64,000 nucleotides of DNA from the NCBI RefSeq assembly GCF_035582795.1, contig NC_134365.1, forward strand, positions 78,225,635 through 78,289,634. Reading direction: 5' to 3'. Each line of letters begins with the position of its first letter. Within the stretch, counting starts at the first letter, position 1. Origin of the DNA: Mycteria americana (taxonomy: Eukaryota > Chordata > Aves > Ciconiiformes > Ciconiidae). Shown one piece after another: positions 26,301-39,300 of this stretch. The notes beneath the pieces are model-generated. The model was given only the letters and a program-made list of their open reading frames with translations, did not search any database and was not told the DNA's origin. A program made the position numbers and the translations under genes.

Positions 26301-27529
26301 AAATTAACTGTTGAGAATAACTCGGGTGAGAGGGACGGGGTTTTGTTTTCTTGGAAGTAAATATCAAAACCGAGATACCTTTTCTCTACTTGTCCTTCTG
26401 TACGTGTGACTGACAAGCAGATCAGCGGGCTCTCTGCTTTCCAGTAAGAACAAACGCTTTAGAGGAACTGGCTGTGATGCTCCTGTTTGTTTATGATTTG
26501 GTGATAATGGCTTGGTAATGGCAGTCTGTAAGTCACTATCAGCATTTTAACATCTTCTATGGAAATTCCAGAGATATGTAATTTGCTCACTTGGTCTATA
26601 AAAGCTGTTCCTGCTGAGCGTAATGTGTTGAATATAATTCTTACTCAATTACTAGAAGTGCGCTGTAAAAATTGTTGAAACTTGGTAAGGGAGCCGTAAC
26701 ACACCCAATACGTCAATTTACTGTTTCTTTTCTCATTTGTCTTGTAAATTTAGCTGTTCTCATAATTGCAAGTGCAGTTTGAGAAGGGGAGTGGGTTGTG
26801 ATTATTTGTATTTTTACGTATTTATGTGTTTTTAAAACTCTTTTGTCCTCTCTTTCTTTCTGCAATATGTCTCCATAAGTCTTAGCACAGTGGGATGTAA
26901 TTGTAGTCTCTTACAGCTGCAAAACCCCTAAGAATTATTGAAGTGTTGCTTAATGAAAATGATCCTTTTTCATTTTTGAGCTGATGTGCGTAGTTATAGA
27001 AGCTGCAGGAATGAACTATGTTACATAAAATAACTGACGTTACAAAGGATTTATCATCTTTTTTTTAAACGTGGCTTTAAAATTTCTGGATTTTTGACTG
27101 TTTAGGTGTATTCCTGCAGCGCAGTCTCTAGTCTGGGGTTAGTGATCTGATATCGAAAGCATAATTTCTAACGTGAAAAGGTACATCCTGTGTTTGTAAA
27201 TGCCAGCGTTTCACTCGGCCATCAAAGATTTGGGATGAGCCAAGGAGGACAACAAGTACTGGGCAGGACAAGAGCTGAGGAAAGCTTGTGCTTGGGAGCC
27301 GCGGGACAGAGGAGAGCAAGAGCCGTTTCTGTCCAGGGAAGCAGCCCGGGCTGAGAGGCGAGAAGCCCCCCAGGACTCTCCCTCCTGCCCGGGCACTGTG
27401 TTAGGACCTAGACTCCCTGTTTATATTACTGAAATTTTCTCGACGAGTGGGTGGATGGAGGAGAAGCTTTAAGTATAAGCAAAGCTACCAACAGAAAACA
27501 GCAATTGGGGTTTTTTTGGTTGTTTTTTT

Positions 27530-27543
27530 GTGTGTGTGTGTGT
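27530..27543 (+). repeat. Short (GT)n microsatellite
   Basis: About seven GT units directly after a poly(T) tract. Probably polymorphic in length and without other visible meaning. Confidence 0.8.
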
Positions 27544-28337
27544 ATGTTTAATCCAGTTGTCATAAATGTTCCCTTTTACTAGTCCAAAAGCCAAAATTTC
27601 AGCTCAGCATGCTTAATATTTTTGGAACATTGGCAATGACGCCTCCTAAATGATAGGTGACAAAGGGACCTGAGAGAGCACAGAGCACTTAGAAAGTCTA
27701 AACCTTTCTGGAAAAACTGTCCAAATCCTTCAGCCTGGCAGGAAAAAAAAATCTCTTGCCTTTGTGAATTGTTGGTCCTGTCTTTTTGTACACAGCAAGT
27801 TAAACTGTATTCGCCCCTGCCTCAGCTGGGTAGGTGGACCTACCATAACATCCGTGTGGGACAGAGTACTTTGTGTATGGAAATCAAAATGTTGCTTTCT
27901 TTCTGCTCAGTTGCACGTTTGGCCTTCTCAGCTAGCCTTGGATAGTGGAAAGATTATGTTTATTTCTTAGCAGTCTCTGTTCAGCATTCCACACTTCCCT
28001 CTTAAGTATCTGGTATTAGCAACTGCTGGAAATGTGATGCAAACAAAATGGACCATGCATTTATTTACGCAATGGCCTTAGCCTTTTTTTTTGTAGCGTG
28101 GTTTGCTGTTTTGGGGGGCTTTTTTTTTTTCCCTCCAAATCCAAGCATCATTCTTTGCATGAAATACATTCTCTTAATTTCCCCTTGTATAAACCGGTGG
28201 TATAAACTATGGAGTGTTGGTACCTGGGGATTTCCCTGCAGATGGAAAGGAAGCCATGAAGTTGGAAGCTACTGGAAAAAGTGGAAACTCAAATCTCTCC
28301 AGCTATTCCAGACAGTCTTTGAAACATTAAAGCAAGT

Positions 28338-28343
28338 TTTATT
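28338..28343 (-). terminator. Poly(A) signal AATAAA (distal)
   Basis: AATAAA on the minus strand, followed by AACTTGCTTTAATG. Cleavage would be expected near 28315-28325. It is the second of two close signals at the end of the 3'-UTR-like stretch. Confidence 0.45.
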
Positions 28344-28369
28344 ATAGAGATTAGTTTACGTTACACTCA

Positions 28370-28375
28370 TTTATT
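28370..28375 (-). terminator. Poly(A) signal AATAAA (proximal)
   Basis: AATAAA on the minus strand in the context GGTTTTAATAAATGAGTG, 32 nt upstream of the second signal. Tandem signals like this are common at real vertebrate 3' ends. Confidence 0.45.
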
Positions 28376-29755
28376 AAAACCTAAGGACATCTTTATAAAA
28401 ACTACTGTATATAAAGACAAGAGCAGTGCAATAGCAGTGTAAAACACATTTTTGGTTTACTTGGCAATCACTTTAGAAAGACAACATGATCCATAATATG
28501 AAGTTAGAGAATGCTGCAAAAAAGAGGACAGGATTAGATCAAAAACTAGATTAGCAAATCACTGGACACGGGCACGTATTGATTTCAAACATCGAGTGTT
28601 ATGTAAACAGTATTATTGTCAACATATTAATAAAGAGTGAGAAATCACTGTAACCCTAGAATTTCTAGTTAGCTTAATTAGCCTAAAATTTGACTGCAGA
28701 CTATTAAAATAGACTATTGTACTGTATATATTATCTTCTTAGTGATTTACTATTTATTTAAAAGGAGGACTAGAAGAAATGCCTGTCTTTTATATGAGAG
28801 AATCCTCAAGGCTGAGAAAAGATGTTTCTTCCTGGCGAGTGGGTGAAGTTTTGTTTTTGTTGCTTTACTTTTCATACACCATCACTGGTGGAAAAATAGA
28901 ACTGACTTTAAAAATCACTTTGACATATTACTTCATTGCTTCTTCAAGTGGACAGTCCTCATATACAAATTACAGCCATAATAAAACTATTAAAACCAGT
29001 TATCTAAAATAGCTGCTACAATATGCTGAAGTATACATTAAGAGGCCAGATTGTTTTCACTCTGTGTTTTTGTAAGATCAATAACCAGGCACGAAAGATG
29101 GTTAATTACAACACCAAGTCCTGCACAAGCTTTATAACTTATCTTTTTATGTCCTACGTTATACACAGCAATTATTAAGAAGTTGGACACTCAGTTCTCA
29201 GTAAAACTGAAGAAAGAAAATGAGTTGGACAAGGAAGGAGGCTTCTGGAGCATGAAGGTCGTTATAGCCACTGAGACAGACAGCTGCCATTGTTAAATAG
29301 GGTGTACAAGGGAATGATACACTTCTGTAAATATTAATTTTATATCCTTTATTTTTCCAACTATATCAGGATGAACGTAGAGGAAAATATATTTATTTTA
29401 GTCCAGGTCTTTTCTTTAGAGACGTATTGTGTTTGAACCAGTCTTTTTCTGCAGAAATAATTGAAGAATTCATTGCAGTTTATCTGGTTCACCATAATTT
29501 TGGTCAGTTAAATGAAGAGGGATATCAGAGCACTGCTACATAGATGGCTGAGATGTTCGGGTGACTGTTTGTCTAGCCAGTGCTCTTCTACAACGTCCCA
29601 AACACTAAGGGAGAAGGGCCAATAGCAATGGTGGTAGGGAAACACGTGTGGTGCACTATTTCCCTTTCGTTTAAGGCCCAACGAGCATTAGTCTTATTCA
29701 GGATCTTATATTCTGCTAAACTAGAGAGGCTATCAGATGATTGTAACAACACAAT

Positions 29756-29775
29756 TGATGAACAATTGTTCATCA
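29756..29775. repeat. 20-bp perfect palindrome
   Basis: TGATGAACAATTGTTCATCA equals its own reverse complement. In RNA from the inferred 3' UTR it could form a small hairpin or a self-dimer site. In DNA it could be a symmetric protein-binding site. Confidence 0.9.
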
Positions 29776-30106
29776 GCTACGACATGGATTTATCCATAAA
29801 TTAATTGGTAGGCAAAATCAGAATTTCAGCCAGAGAGTATCTACCTTACATTAACTGGCTCTGTATAGAGAATAAAAGAAAACAAACAAACAAACAAAAA
29901 GCACATCAATTACAACGTATACATGTACTAGAAGTAAAGCATAAAACTGCTCATTAATAACGCACAATTCCCAAAGGGAAAAAAACCCTTACAAAATACA
30001 GTAAGTCACACAAACCAGTATCTAATACAAATTCCTTCATGAACATAAGCTTTTTACAAAGCTCTCTGTGGCGGTCATCACCTCACAATGAAAGTAGGTG
30101 CTGGTA

Positions 30107-30139
30107 GAAGGTAAAAGGTTCTGTTAACCTTTTACCTTC
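30107..30139. repeat. Perfect 14-bp inverted repeat with 5-nt loop
   Basis: The left arm GAAGGTAAAAGGTT (30107-30120) and the right arm AACCTTTTACCTTC (30126-30139) are perfectly complementary around the loop CTGTT. On the minus strand the transcript would fold into a tight 14-bp stem. The stem is shorter than a usual microRNA precursor. It lies within or next to the inferred SHISAL1 3' UTR. Confidence 0.9.
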
Positions 30140-33100
30140 AAACAGTTACTGCAAAGCGCCAAGGTAAGACTGCTTACTGTAGATACGTACTTTGTTGGAT
30201 GTCTGCAGGGGTTACGGATCTTGGAGCCGGTGTGGGAGTGTGGAGAAGACGTGATGCCGGCAGAGGCATGGATGGCATTGCTTCCAGCTACTTGGTTTCC
30301 TTTGCTTTTCTTGCAAGTTGGCACTAATAGCACCGCCTTACATCTCTTAGGGTTAGCTCTCCCACCACCACGAGCACTGATCCTTTCCCTGCCGAAGCTC
30401 TCATCGTCAAGGAGAGCAGTTTGGACTGTCTGCCAGTATCTGCAAGCTACTTATGGCATGTCTTTGCTGGAGGTCTTTTCTGTTCCCAGCTGAAGTGCTT
30501 TGAATGGTTCTGCAATGCTCTGATGAAATATTCTTTTTAGAAAACTAGAATTTCTTGGGTTTAGTGAGAATCAAAGTTTAAAAAATACTGACTCCATTGT
30601 ATTTGAAGTGCTACGTTTCCCACAATGTAAAACAGCCCAGTTGCACTGTGGCAGCTCTGTTAACAGCTCTACAAGCTGAGTTGCATGCAGAGGTGCACAC
30701 GCAGGAGCTTCTGTGAAGAGTAAGAATGGGCCGGGCCTTAAGCTTACCTAGGACAGGATGGATTCTAATGCCTGCAGGGTGGCACTCCCACCTGTGGCAT
30801 TTGAATTCTTTCTTATTAGCTGTTGCCTGCCCTTACCCAGTGAAACTCAGCATTTTTTACTAGTTGGTTTGCAAAGAAAAGGGGCATGTGCATATTGGTA
30901 TCCTACTCAGATTGGGCCTTCTTTGAAGGCTGGGCACTCCTGCGGTCTCCAGCCTTGTTGGGTCCCCCAGCACTGTTTGTTCCTGTGTGGCTTTAGTCAC
31001 GTACCATCATGCGCTCCAGTAGCCATGAATTAGCTCAAATCACTCAGTAGTCTATTCCTTTTGCATTCAACAGAAGACCAAAATTCATTCAGATCAAAGA
31101 GGTACAAAAGGAAAACTTGATTGTTCATTGACAAGGTGTTCCTCGTGTTGGTTATACAGTAAAATATATGGTTATTTTAAAGTTATTCAGATTTGCAGGA
31201 CAAAATATTAGGCATGAAGGATTAATTTGGCATTATCATGGCTTTGTGTTACAATTTCTAGATGAACTCCTCTGTTTGGTTGTCATTTCCAGGTTCTCCA
31301 TGTGTATATCTTAAATAATTGAATTTCACAGGATTTGCTCATGTAATTGATACTGTATGATTTTAAAATAAACCTGGCCTGTGGAAAGTTAAGTGAAGCT
31401 ATTGCAACCTAGTGACCAAGTACTCCACATACTTCTGTGGTAGCATCATTGCCCTTCTGGCTTACAAATGAATACTTAGATTTGTGAGGGGTAAACTCTG
31501 AAGCCAGTTGGTGGCTGAGGGAATTGGATTATTGCCTTGTAAAGCAGAGGGACAATGGTATTATTGCTTTTGAAATATATAGTTTGTTGATTTTCTTCTG
31601 TTTCTCTTTCAGCTTCAAGGAGTATGGGGGTGGAATGGGGTGTCTGTGTTGCTTCTTAGTAAAGCTCCCCTCTTCAGAAGGGTGTGTGAAGCTGAAGCCA
31701 AGATGTGCTCAGATGTTTGATGTCTTAGCAGAATCATTGCTGATGGTCTTAAAATGTGTATTAAGGTCGAAACGATTGCTACCCTGCAGTTTGACTCAAT
31801 GAAAGGGCTTCACTTACCTTGTCATGCATGTGACAGTATGGTTAACAGTGATGGGGATTGCCAGCATCTACCCTATTGTGACAAAATATTCACCAGAGAA
31901 CTTTGGAAAAACTCACATTCAGTATTCTGACACTTATATTAGGCTCAAATGGCAATAGATGGATGGGGAGGCAAAGAAAAGTTATCTACCAAAGGTTTGT
32001 CTTGTGATCTTTTTCCACCTTTGTGTGGATTTGCCAGAGCAACTTAATTTTCTTCTTATTGAGCATTTCCTCAAATATGATGCTTCCTTTCAGAGATAAT
32101 ACTGTCGGTCTAGAATTAAAATATTGCTTACAGACTACTTTCTTCTGGAGACTCTTTCTATATCATTTGCCTATAGAAGTTGTCTGAATGGTGTTTCTCT
32201 TCAGGTGACTTGCTCAATCTCCTTCTTGTAGTCTTTCTCTCTCCTTATCCATCTTTTTTTCAGCTCTTGTCATTTAGTTGATTTTCTTGAAAGCTGCTCC
32301 TCGAAGTCTGATCTTACCTCTCCCATCTTGAGGCACATCAATATAATTTTCTGGAAGACATAAACCACAAATGTTCCATAATGTTCATGAGCATACAACA
32401 TCAAAGTATTTCCTGTAAAGAAAAACTTGTAGTTTTCTCAGTTGTGGATTTAATTTGGGGAGGCAAGCAAGAGGAAGGAAAAGCATGAGAAAGAAAGAAG
32501 AGGTGTTAGGAGGCCTCTGCCTTCCTTATTAGTTCTGTTTGGCTCACTGTGAGCTTGTGTGATATGGATGGTTGCATTCTCCTTCTCTTTTTTCTATATA
32601 GTCAGAGAGGAAGGCTAACCTTGTTTCTCCCTGTTCGTATTAAACTGGTCCTGGTTCTGCAAGGTATTAATCACACAGTAGGTGTGCAAGTTGCTTATTC
32701 TTACCTGTAACCTGGGGGACATGGAGTGCTGCCTAGCTCCTGGGTCTGGGTGCATACCTGAGGTGCTGGTGACATGCCGGGCCAACCCCTGGGTGGGCAT
32801 CATCAAGAGGGAAATCTGGGAACTTAGCAGGGAAGGAGATGGGATGCTTTCCTGCAGGTCATGGAGCCTTGGCTGCTGGAGACAGCAAGGCTGTATGCTA
32901 CATGATAAAAATCAGATTTCAGCCAAATCCCTCTTTCTGTATGTATGCCAGTCTACCCATTCCACATTGTTGTGTTGTCTACTACCTGTGAGATGAAAAG
33001 ATCAAATACTTGCCTGAAAAGGTGAAAGATGAAACGCAAAGAACTGCTAAACTCGTTGTTTCTACTGCTTGTAGTCTACTCTGAAATTACAAAGTGCAGA

Positions 33101-34959
33101 GGGCTTCCCTCTGCAACCATGAATTTACTTTGAAGTAAACCTTATTTCCATGGACAATCTCACTGGAGCTGTTTACATGAGTAAAGTGTGCCTGTGACCA
33201 TACGGTAAATGCCTTTATCAAATGGCATGGCGTCTTCCTGCTGCACTCATTACCAAGGTATGCATCAGACCAAGCATAGGCTGCTTACTCTAACCCCTAG
33301 TCCTTTCATATGATGAGAAAACGCACTTCTATTTCCCCGCATGTAAATGAGTAAATATTATATTCATGTGCTTTCCTCACAGAAATGTTGTGAGGATTCG
33401 TCATTTTTTGCTTGCAGTGCCTCCTGGACATAACAAATGCTTTAAATCTGCCCATCTTCACCTTGTGCAGAGTGTGTGCGTGTAACTGGCTACGCGGTCC
33501 GTCCATATATGAACTATGGCAGTGTGTAGGTAAATTGGCTGAAAGCCCAGCTAGGGGAAGTTTTGAGGTAGACCAAGATTACTAATCGTAATAATAAATT
33601 AAAGCAATGCATCTGTTTGCTCAAGAAGACAAGCATAATGGTACGAATACAAGCTGTTGGAGGCACAATTTGGTGTCTTAGTAGCAACAATACTTAATTA
33701 ACTTCTCCCACCAGACAGAGTTCATCGCATATTGGGTATTCCCAAGTCTACGTGCTACATTATACATATTGCATTCCATTAATGTATAAAATATAAAGAA
33801 ACATCTGTTTCAGACAGCAGAATATCTGTAGGAATCAGCATGTTTGAGGTTATCTAGTGTTTTACCCATCAAATCTATTCAGTGTAAGAGGCCTGAGTCT
33901 CAACTTTCCTGTCAGCATAACTCCATTGAAATTGCAGCAGTGAATCTGCTCAGAAGTGCAGGGTGGGGTAGGCAGCCACCTGAGCGGTAGCTCAACTGTA
34001 TTGTCTTACTTCAGATTTAGGCATTTCTCGCAGTACTGCTAGCCAGGGAGGACCTCTGAGCAGAAACATGCAATTCTCTCATCACTAAGTCTGAGTATTT
34101 AAGCCTTCACCCAAAACTCAATCAAATGAAACCTATGTCCAGGTTTGACAGTTAATTGCTTTCCAATAATCAAATAGCCTAGACAGCCTTATTCATGTTA
34201 GAAATTAAAAAAAAAAATGCGTTTTTTTGTTCTGTCACTGTCCTTTTTTGATGTTGGTAGAAATGGATACTAACAAAACATGCAAACCTGCCTCTTGTGA
34301 GGTCTGCAGGCAGAAGAAGTTTAAAACAAGCTGTTTGTATCTAGAAGAGAGTCTCCTGAGACTTAGTTATAACTAGTTTAAAAAATACCGTGGAGAGAGA
34401 AACTGAAGAGTATAAGCACATATCACGGCTTGGAGCCACCTACATCCTTCACGGCACCTTCAGTTGTTTCTTCTCACTCTTCTGTAGAGTGCCATGTGTC
34501 CTTTAGCTCAGATGAAATGCTTTACTAATCTACAATCTGCATAATTTAAATCACTAGATTGTTTGACAAGATGCAGTTTCTTTTAGTTATTTATTTATTT
34601 TTAAAGAAATGTTTAGAGATGGAGCAGGTAGAGCAGGCATTTGCGTGCTCCAGGACAGAATGCAATTTTAAATGTGTCAGACCCATCAGCCAGTTACTCT
34701 TTTCCTGTGCCTGAGAGTCCCAAAGTTGCTCCTGGCACGCTTGGCAACAGAAACCCCATATTTGTCGCTTCTGGTCACTTCTACAGGATTTTAATGTATT
34801 TAGAGCTGAAGTGTGTGCTCTGGAGGTGGCTCAGGTTGCCTCCTACTCACTAGCAAAGGTTACCGTCGTTGTGTAGCACCCCAGTTGCCCTTGCTGCTCT
34901 ACCTAACTGCTCAGTGAACAGCACGTAGTCAAGCTGCACTGATTTCATTGCCCAGCAAG

Positions 34960-35640
34960 GAAGTAGATTGCCTTCTCTTCCACAGCAATGACTTTGCATG
35001 GCGGCTTAGTTCCGCTGGAAAAAATGGCATCCATTAATAATGAAGGAATGATTCAGAGCCTCTGGAGGCAAGTTTTTTTCAGGGACTTTTGTCATTTTCT
35101 GACAAATGAAGTAAACAGTTGCCGCATTCACCATTCCATGGCCTATTGCTAAGTCAGTGGTCACATAAAAGTGCCATCAATCACCACAGCCCCTTCAGAC
35201 CTCAGAAAAAATAACAAATGGTCTCTGCAAATATCCAGATCTTGCTCTGGCATAAAATTGTATTACACTGATCTAAGCAGACCTGCGCCTGTTGAGGTTC
35301 TGCTGCAATGCCTTCAAATCTGGTCATGCTGGGAATGAAAGAAAAGCTTTCACTCTCTCTATTCACAGGAAGAGCTTGGATACCAGGCTAACAAACAGCT
35401 TTCTGCAATAACAAGCCCTTGGCGGATACACTGATTATTATAGGCAATAGGAATGTCCTCCTTCCCCATAAATGGAAGGACAAGGGAGAACAAAGCACAA
35501 TGCACTACATTTTTAAAAAAGCCTCACAAGATTGAAAGGAAGGACATGAGAAATGAATTGCAGGACAAGCACCAAATGAAAAGCCATTCAGTTGTCTAAA
35601 TATATTACAAACCAGAAGGAAATAGAACATAATCTAATCC
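34960..35640. promoter_or_regulatory. Candidate conserved non-coding element
   Basis: A complex, repeat-free stretch with balanced composition and no open frame, unlike the simple AT-rich sequence around it. Its texture resembles conserved non-coding elements of developmental gene introns. This is pattern impression only. No alignment was possible. Confidence 0.18.
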
Positions 35641-36009
35641 CTCTGCCTGTGGAGTCTGCCAAAGAGCAGGGAAATAATTTTCATAGCTTGGCATCTGTAC
35701 ACTCCTATGGTTATATTATACATAGCATATAACATTATATCCAAAATGTATGCTGAAAGGCTGCTTGGGTTACCAAGTCTAATTCTTAAAAGTTATGAAA
35801 TGCCAGAATGAACGCTGCTGCTGCAATCTCAATTTGGCCCTCTTGTTTGCATGAAAGAAAGCAGAAAGCCTCAGACTTTTTAGGTGGGGCTCATCATCTT
35901 TTTTTTCTTTGGGAGAACATCAAAATAGCTGAATGATTCAGGTTTTTCCAATGTAGGGGAAACTTCAACAGCAACTAAAATTTGCTTCAGGTTGGCTCAT
36001 TCCTGAAGA

Positions 36010-36370
36010 GGTCGAATGTTTTGGGTTTTTTTAATTGACTAGGAATGCTTCAACATTAAGCAGTGGCACTGGATGTTGCCATCTTGCCATAAAGGAGCGG
36101 CGGTTTGGTCCCTATTTTCATCCTCAGGCTGAGTGATCTATTAATGGGTTACATCATCTTTAATGCAGCACAAATTCTTCTCTGGTCTAGCTGTGAAATG
36201 CATCACGCACTTGCATGAGGTCAGATGAGAGGACTGCCTTAAACAGTGGCAAATCAATTTTGTTGCAGCCATTGTGTAAAATGACCACCATCACTGGTAG
36301 CCATCACTAATGTTTCTAAAATAATAGCTGGCTCAGGGAAGATAGACATCTGGCACTTAAGAGTTTAAAC
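36010..36370. promoter_or_regulatory. Candidate conserved non-coding element
   Basis: Repeat-free sequence with a SOX-type CCATTGTGT (near 36270) beside TTTTGTTGCAG, and several TAAT-like cores. It has no open frame. It could be an intronic enhancer. This is inference from texture and short motifs, not conservation data. Confidence 0.2.
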
Positions 36371-39300
36371 AAAACCCAGGCACTGGAAATTTTCAACTTG
36401 AAAAACAGACTCTGAATTTTCAACTCAAGTGTTATTTCTACCGTAGCTGACAATTCTGCAAAGGTGGAGAGAAATGTCAAAATATGTTTGAAAGTGAATA
36501 CCTCAGGAAGGTGTTAGGGCTTAAACAGAATAAATGTGCAACACATGCCAGATTCATCAAAGTTAAGCAATCCCTTACCTGCAGATCTAAGAGAAGACTA
36601 CAGAAATATCTAGGATGTGTTAAGAACGAAACCAGAAGCTTCTGCCCTGGTAGGTATGCTCTTTGTGGTTGGGGGATGCATAAATGGGGCCAACTGAGAG
36701 AATCCCTTTGCTAAGTAGTCAGAAATGTCTGGGACTCTTCTATCCATCAGTTGTTAAGAAACACTGTGGGACTTCAGAACAGGCCCGTAAGCCCCAGGGA
36801 GGCACGGGACAGACGGGCTTGTTAAAACTTGATCACATTCAGTGGGGACATTTTGGAGGGGTTCCTATTTGAGGGCAGGTACCAACTGTATTAAGCTGGT
36901 GGCCTGTAACTTACCTAGTGCAGGTGTGAATGGCAACTAGAAAGGTTATTACACGCTCTGGATTAAGCATAGATGGAGAACTGTGAACCACAACTTGGAT
37001 GAGTCATGGGTCTGGGGTGTAGCACCAGAGTGCTCAGGAGATTAAGCAGTTCCCTGTCAGCTAAAGAGAAGACTTTCTCAGCAGGATTTCTCTGCCCTGC
37101 TGCTCTTTTGGAGGACATAACTTACCCTTTTGCTATCATAGCTTGTGAATTGCTATCCTTATTTAAGAGCATCAGGCAAAAGATAGATAGGTTGGTTGCA
37201 ACAATGAGTGGAAGAACATGCATTTAGCTGGTGTCTTCTGGAAAGATGAGGCCTACTTACAAGTCTTCTGTGACGTGCCCTGAACGGTGCTGGGATGTGC
37301 TATATACGTCAACATACACAAGGCTATCAGGAGAGAGAGCTTTTGCTGGGGTGGGTTAAAGATTATACTACGTTCATAGTAGTCCTACCGAAGCACCAGA
37401 AAGCCTGACTTCCGTAACTGATGCTGGGAGAGCCACGATCACGTGAGAGATGCTGTCTGCTCATCTTGTCGCTTTGCAGGTGGGAAGAAACCATTTGGAT
37501 TATATGAGTTTCCTTTGGATTGTGCTTACAGCAACGTATTTGCTCATGCTGCAATGCATTAGCATCAGTACAATGCGTACTTGATGCGGAACAAGTCAGA
37601 CATAAGGCATGAATGGGACCAACTCAAAAGCGCAGGTGGAATAGGTCCTACCTACCAGTCACTGGAAATGGGGCTGCATGTCACCTGTCAGATTGCTCTC
37701 CTGCCTTCCACCTGAGAAATATAGGTGGGAAATAGGCATGCGCCTACTTCCATTGTGCTTTCAGAGCAGAATAGCCTGTCCGTGTTATGGAAGCTAATTA
37801 TCACCTAAAGGCTTAATATGTTGCAAAAAAGAATGCTGTCAGCTGTCTTAGATATTGGAGCATTGTAGCAATATATTCAAGAGTAGCAATGTCTGTTTAC
37901 AATGCTTGAGAAAGGGTTACTAGAAAAAGTTCAAGTGCATCAATTATGAAGCAGCGCAATTTTAAAGAAATTTCCATTTTAATAATTTGTTATGAGTGTT
38001 GGTAAACCTGCCTTTTAAATTGCTCGCTCCATTTCTCAAGAATCTCACCTCTTTTAGCCTGGATTAAGCTTGTATAACTCCGCTAAGGACTGAGGGATAT
38101 AAAACAAACTGCACTTCATATCGCTGCTGAGAGCTGCTCACTGGCTTTAAAGGAGCTTTAGAAACTTTGGGAAGATCTTGCGTTCCTAGGGGGTAGGCTG
38201 GCTTGGGCACTTGTATGGGAGAAGGAGCTGCTGGTGGATGGCAGGTACCTGCTGGCCAGGTCCTTGGTTGTACTGCTGTCCTGCAGAGGAAAGGCTGGTG
38301 GGTCAGGGGAGGTGCAGGGGTACTCTCCATACCAGAGGGACATAGAGCAACTTGAAGGATTCACACCCTAGTGCTATTTATTTCCTAGCTAAATCTGAAC
38401 CCAGTGCTAAGACCTGCTAATTAATGACAGCCAAGCCCCACAGTGGTGTGCAGTTACACATGAGGTAAGGTTACTTACACCAGTAGAGGGTCTTTGTTTG
38501 CCTCTTTAAATTACTTTTTAATTTGATTCCATGACTTCTTGTTGCTAATATAGGGTTCAAAGATGGTTTTCAGAGGAACACTTTGTCTATAGCACATGTT
38601 TGGGCTTCATACTGGTGGGCCCACTGGTTCGGACTTGTGTCTAGGGCAGTGCTCTGAGCTGGTAGCCAGAGAGCTGGGAAACAAATTGCGAGCAGTTAGA
38701 AATTGCCTCCCAGCTCTCCCCTGCAACGAAGGGAGGGCCCTGCACCGGCGCTGCTTTTGGCACAGCGTATGGTCTCGTTACCGATGATCTGGCTGCTTTT
38801 TTGGTAAGTGAAGCTTGGGATCTGCTTGGATCCCAGGTCTGTCTCACAGACGGATGCAGGAGGAGACTTGGCACTTGGAGAGAGCCTGGAGAGCTGCTGC
38901 AGGCGAGGACTTGCCTTCCCCACCTCCTCCACCAGAACTGCGGGTGTTAAAACAGCAGCTGGCTTAACTTTTGTTATTAATATGCCTGCCTGGCTAACAG
39001 ACCAAAGCTAAGAGAGAAAACAGGTTTCCTGTAGAGTTTCTGGAATATCTATAATTGTACAAATTAAATATGTCTTTTGTCCCATCAGTTGGGTTGGGTG
39101 GGAGGGGAATGAAACCACACAGGATACAATTTTCTCTATTTTTTCCTAAAGGCCATGTTTTACAATTCTCACTTACAAAGAGAAGTGATGTGAAACCAAT
39201 AGGGTTGCTAACATAAATAAATATTACTTACTGTGAATAATGGTTTCTGAAGTAACCCTATGCTTCTGAAAGTCAAATATTTTTCAATTAGTAGCAATGT

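Larger units (their letters stand above)
13970..28319. other. Intergenic DNA, CpG-rich on average, no recognisable gene
   Basis: About 14 kb left of the inferred SHISAL1 3' end. It has CpG-dense patches listed separately, poly(T) and poly(A) runs (16175-16192, 16617-16635, 20573-20593) and an 8-bp stem around 24603-24630 (GAGACTCA / TGAGTCTC). Overlapping frames near 23053-23783 are open in several frames at once and reflect GC content. In mammals PARVG lies beyond the 3' end of SHISAL1, but I find no parvin-like calponin-homology sequence here. Confidence 0.45.
28320..30500 (-). other. SHISAL1: Probable SHISAL1 terminal-exon 3' UTR (5' limit uncertain)
   Basis: On the minus strand this AT-rich stretch reads like a vertebrate 3' UTR. 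It is free of recognisable transposons, rich in short T and A runs and TGTA-type motifs, and ends at two AATAAA signals. It has a TTGCACT heptamer (near 28419-28425), a (TTTG)n run (29879-29900), and two strong inverted repeats (29756-29775, 30107-30139). It lies downstream of the SHISAL1 coding exon on the same strand, and a last exon is required there if the donor at 56990 is used. The acceptor was not found with confidence, so the boundary near 30,500 is approximate and the exon could be longer. Assignment to SHISAL1 is inference. It could belong to another leftward transcript. Confidence 0.4.

Noticed and set aside
30124..30333. Use of the acceptor-like CTTTGCAG near 30146 to extend the SHISAL1 protein
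   Set aside because: It would replace the stop by a Cys and add a short tail ending at the hairpin, which does not fit the known end of the protein. The pyrimidine tract is weak.
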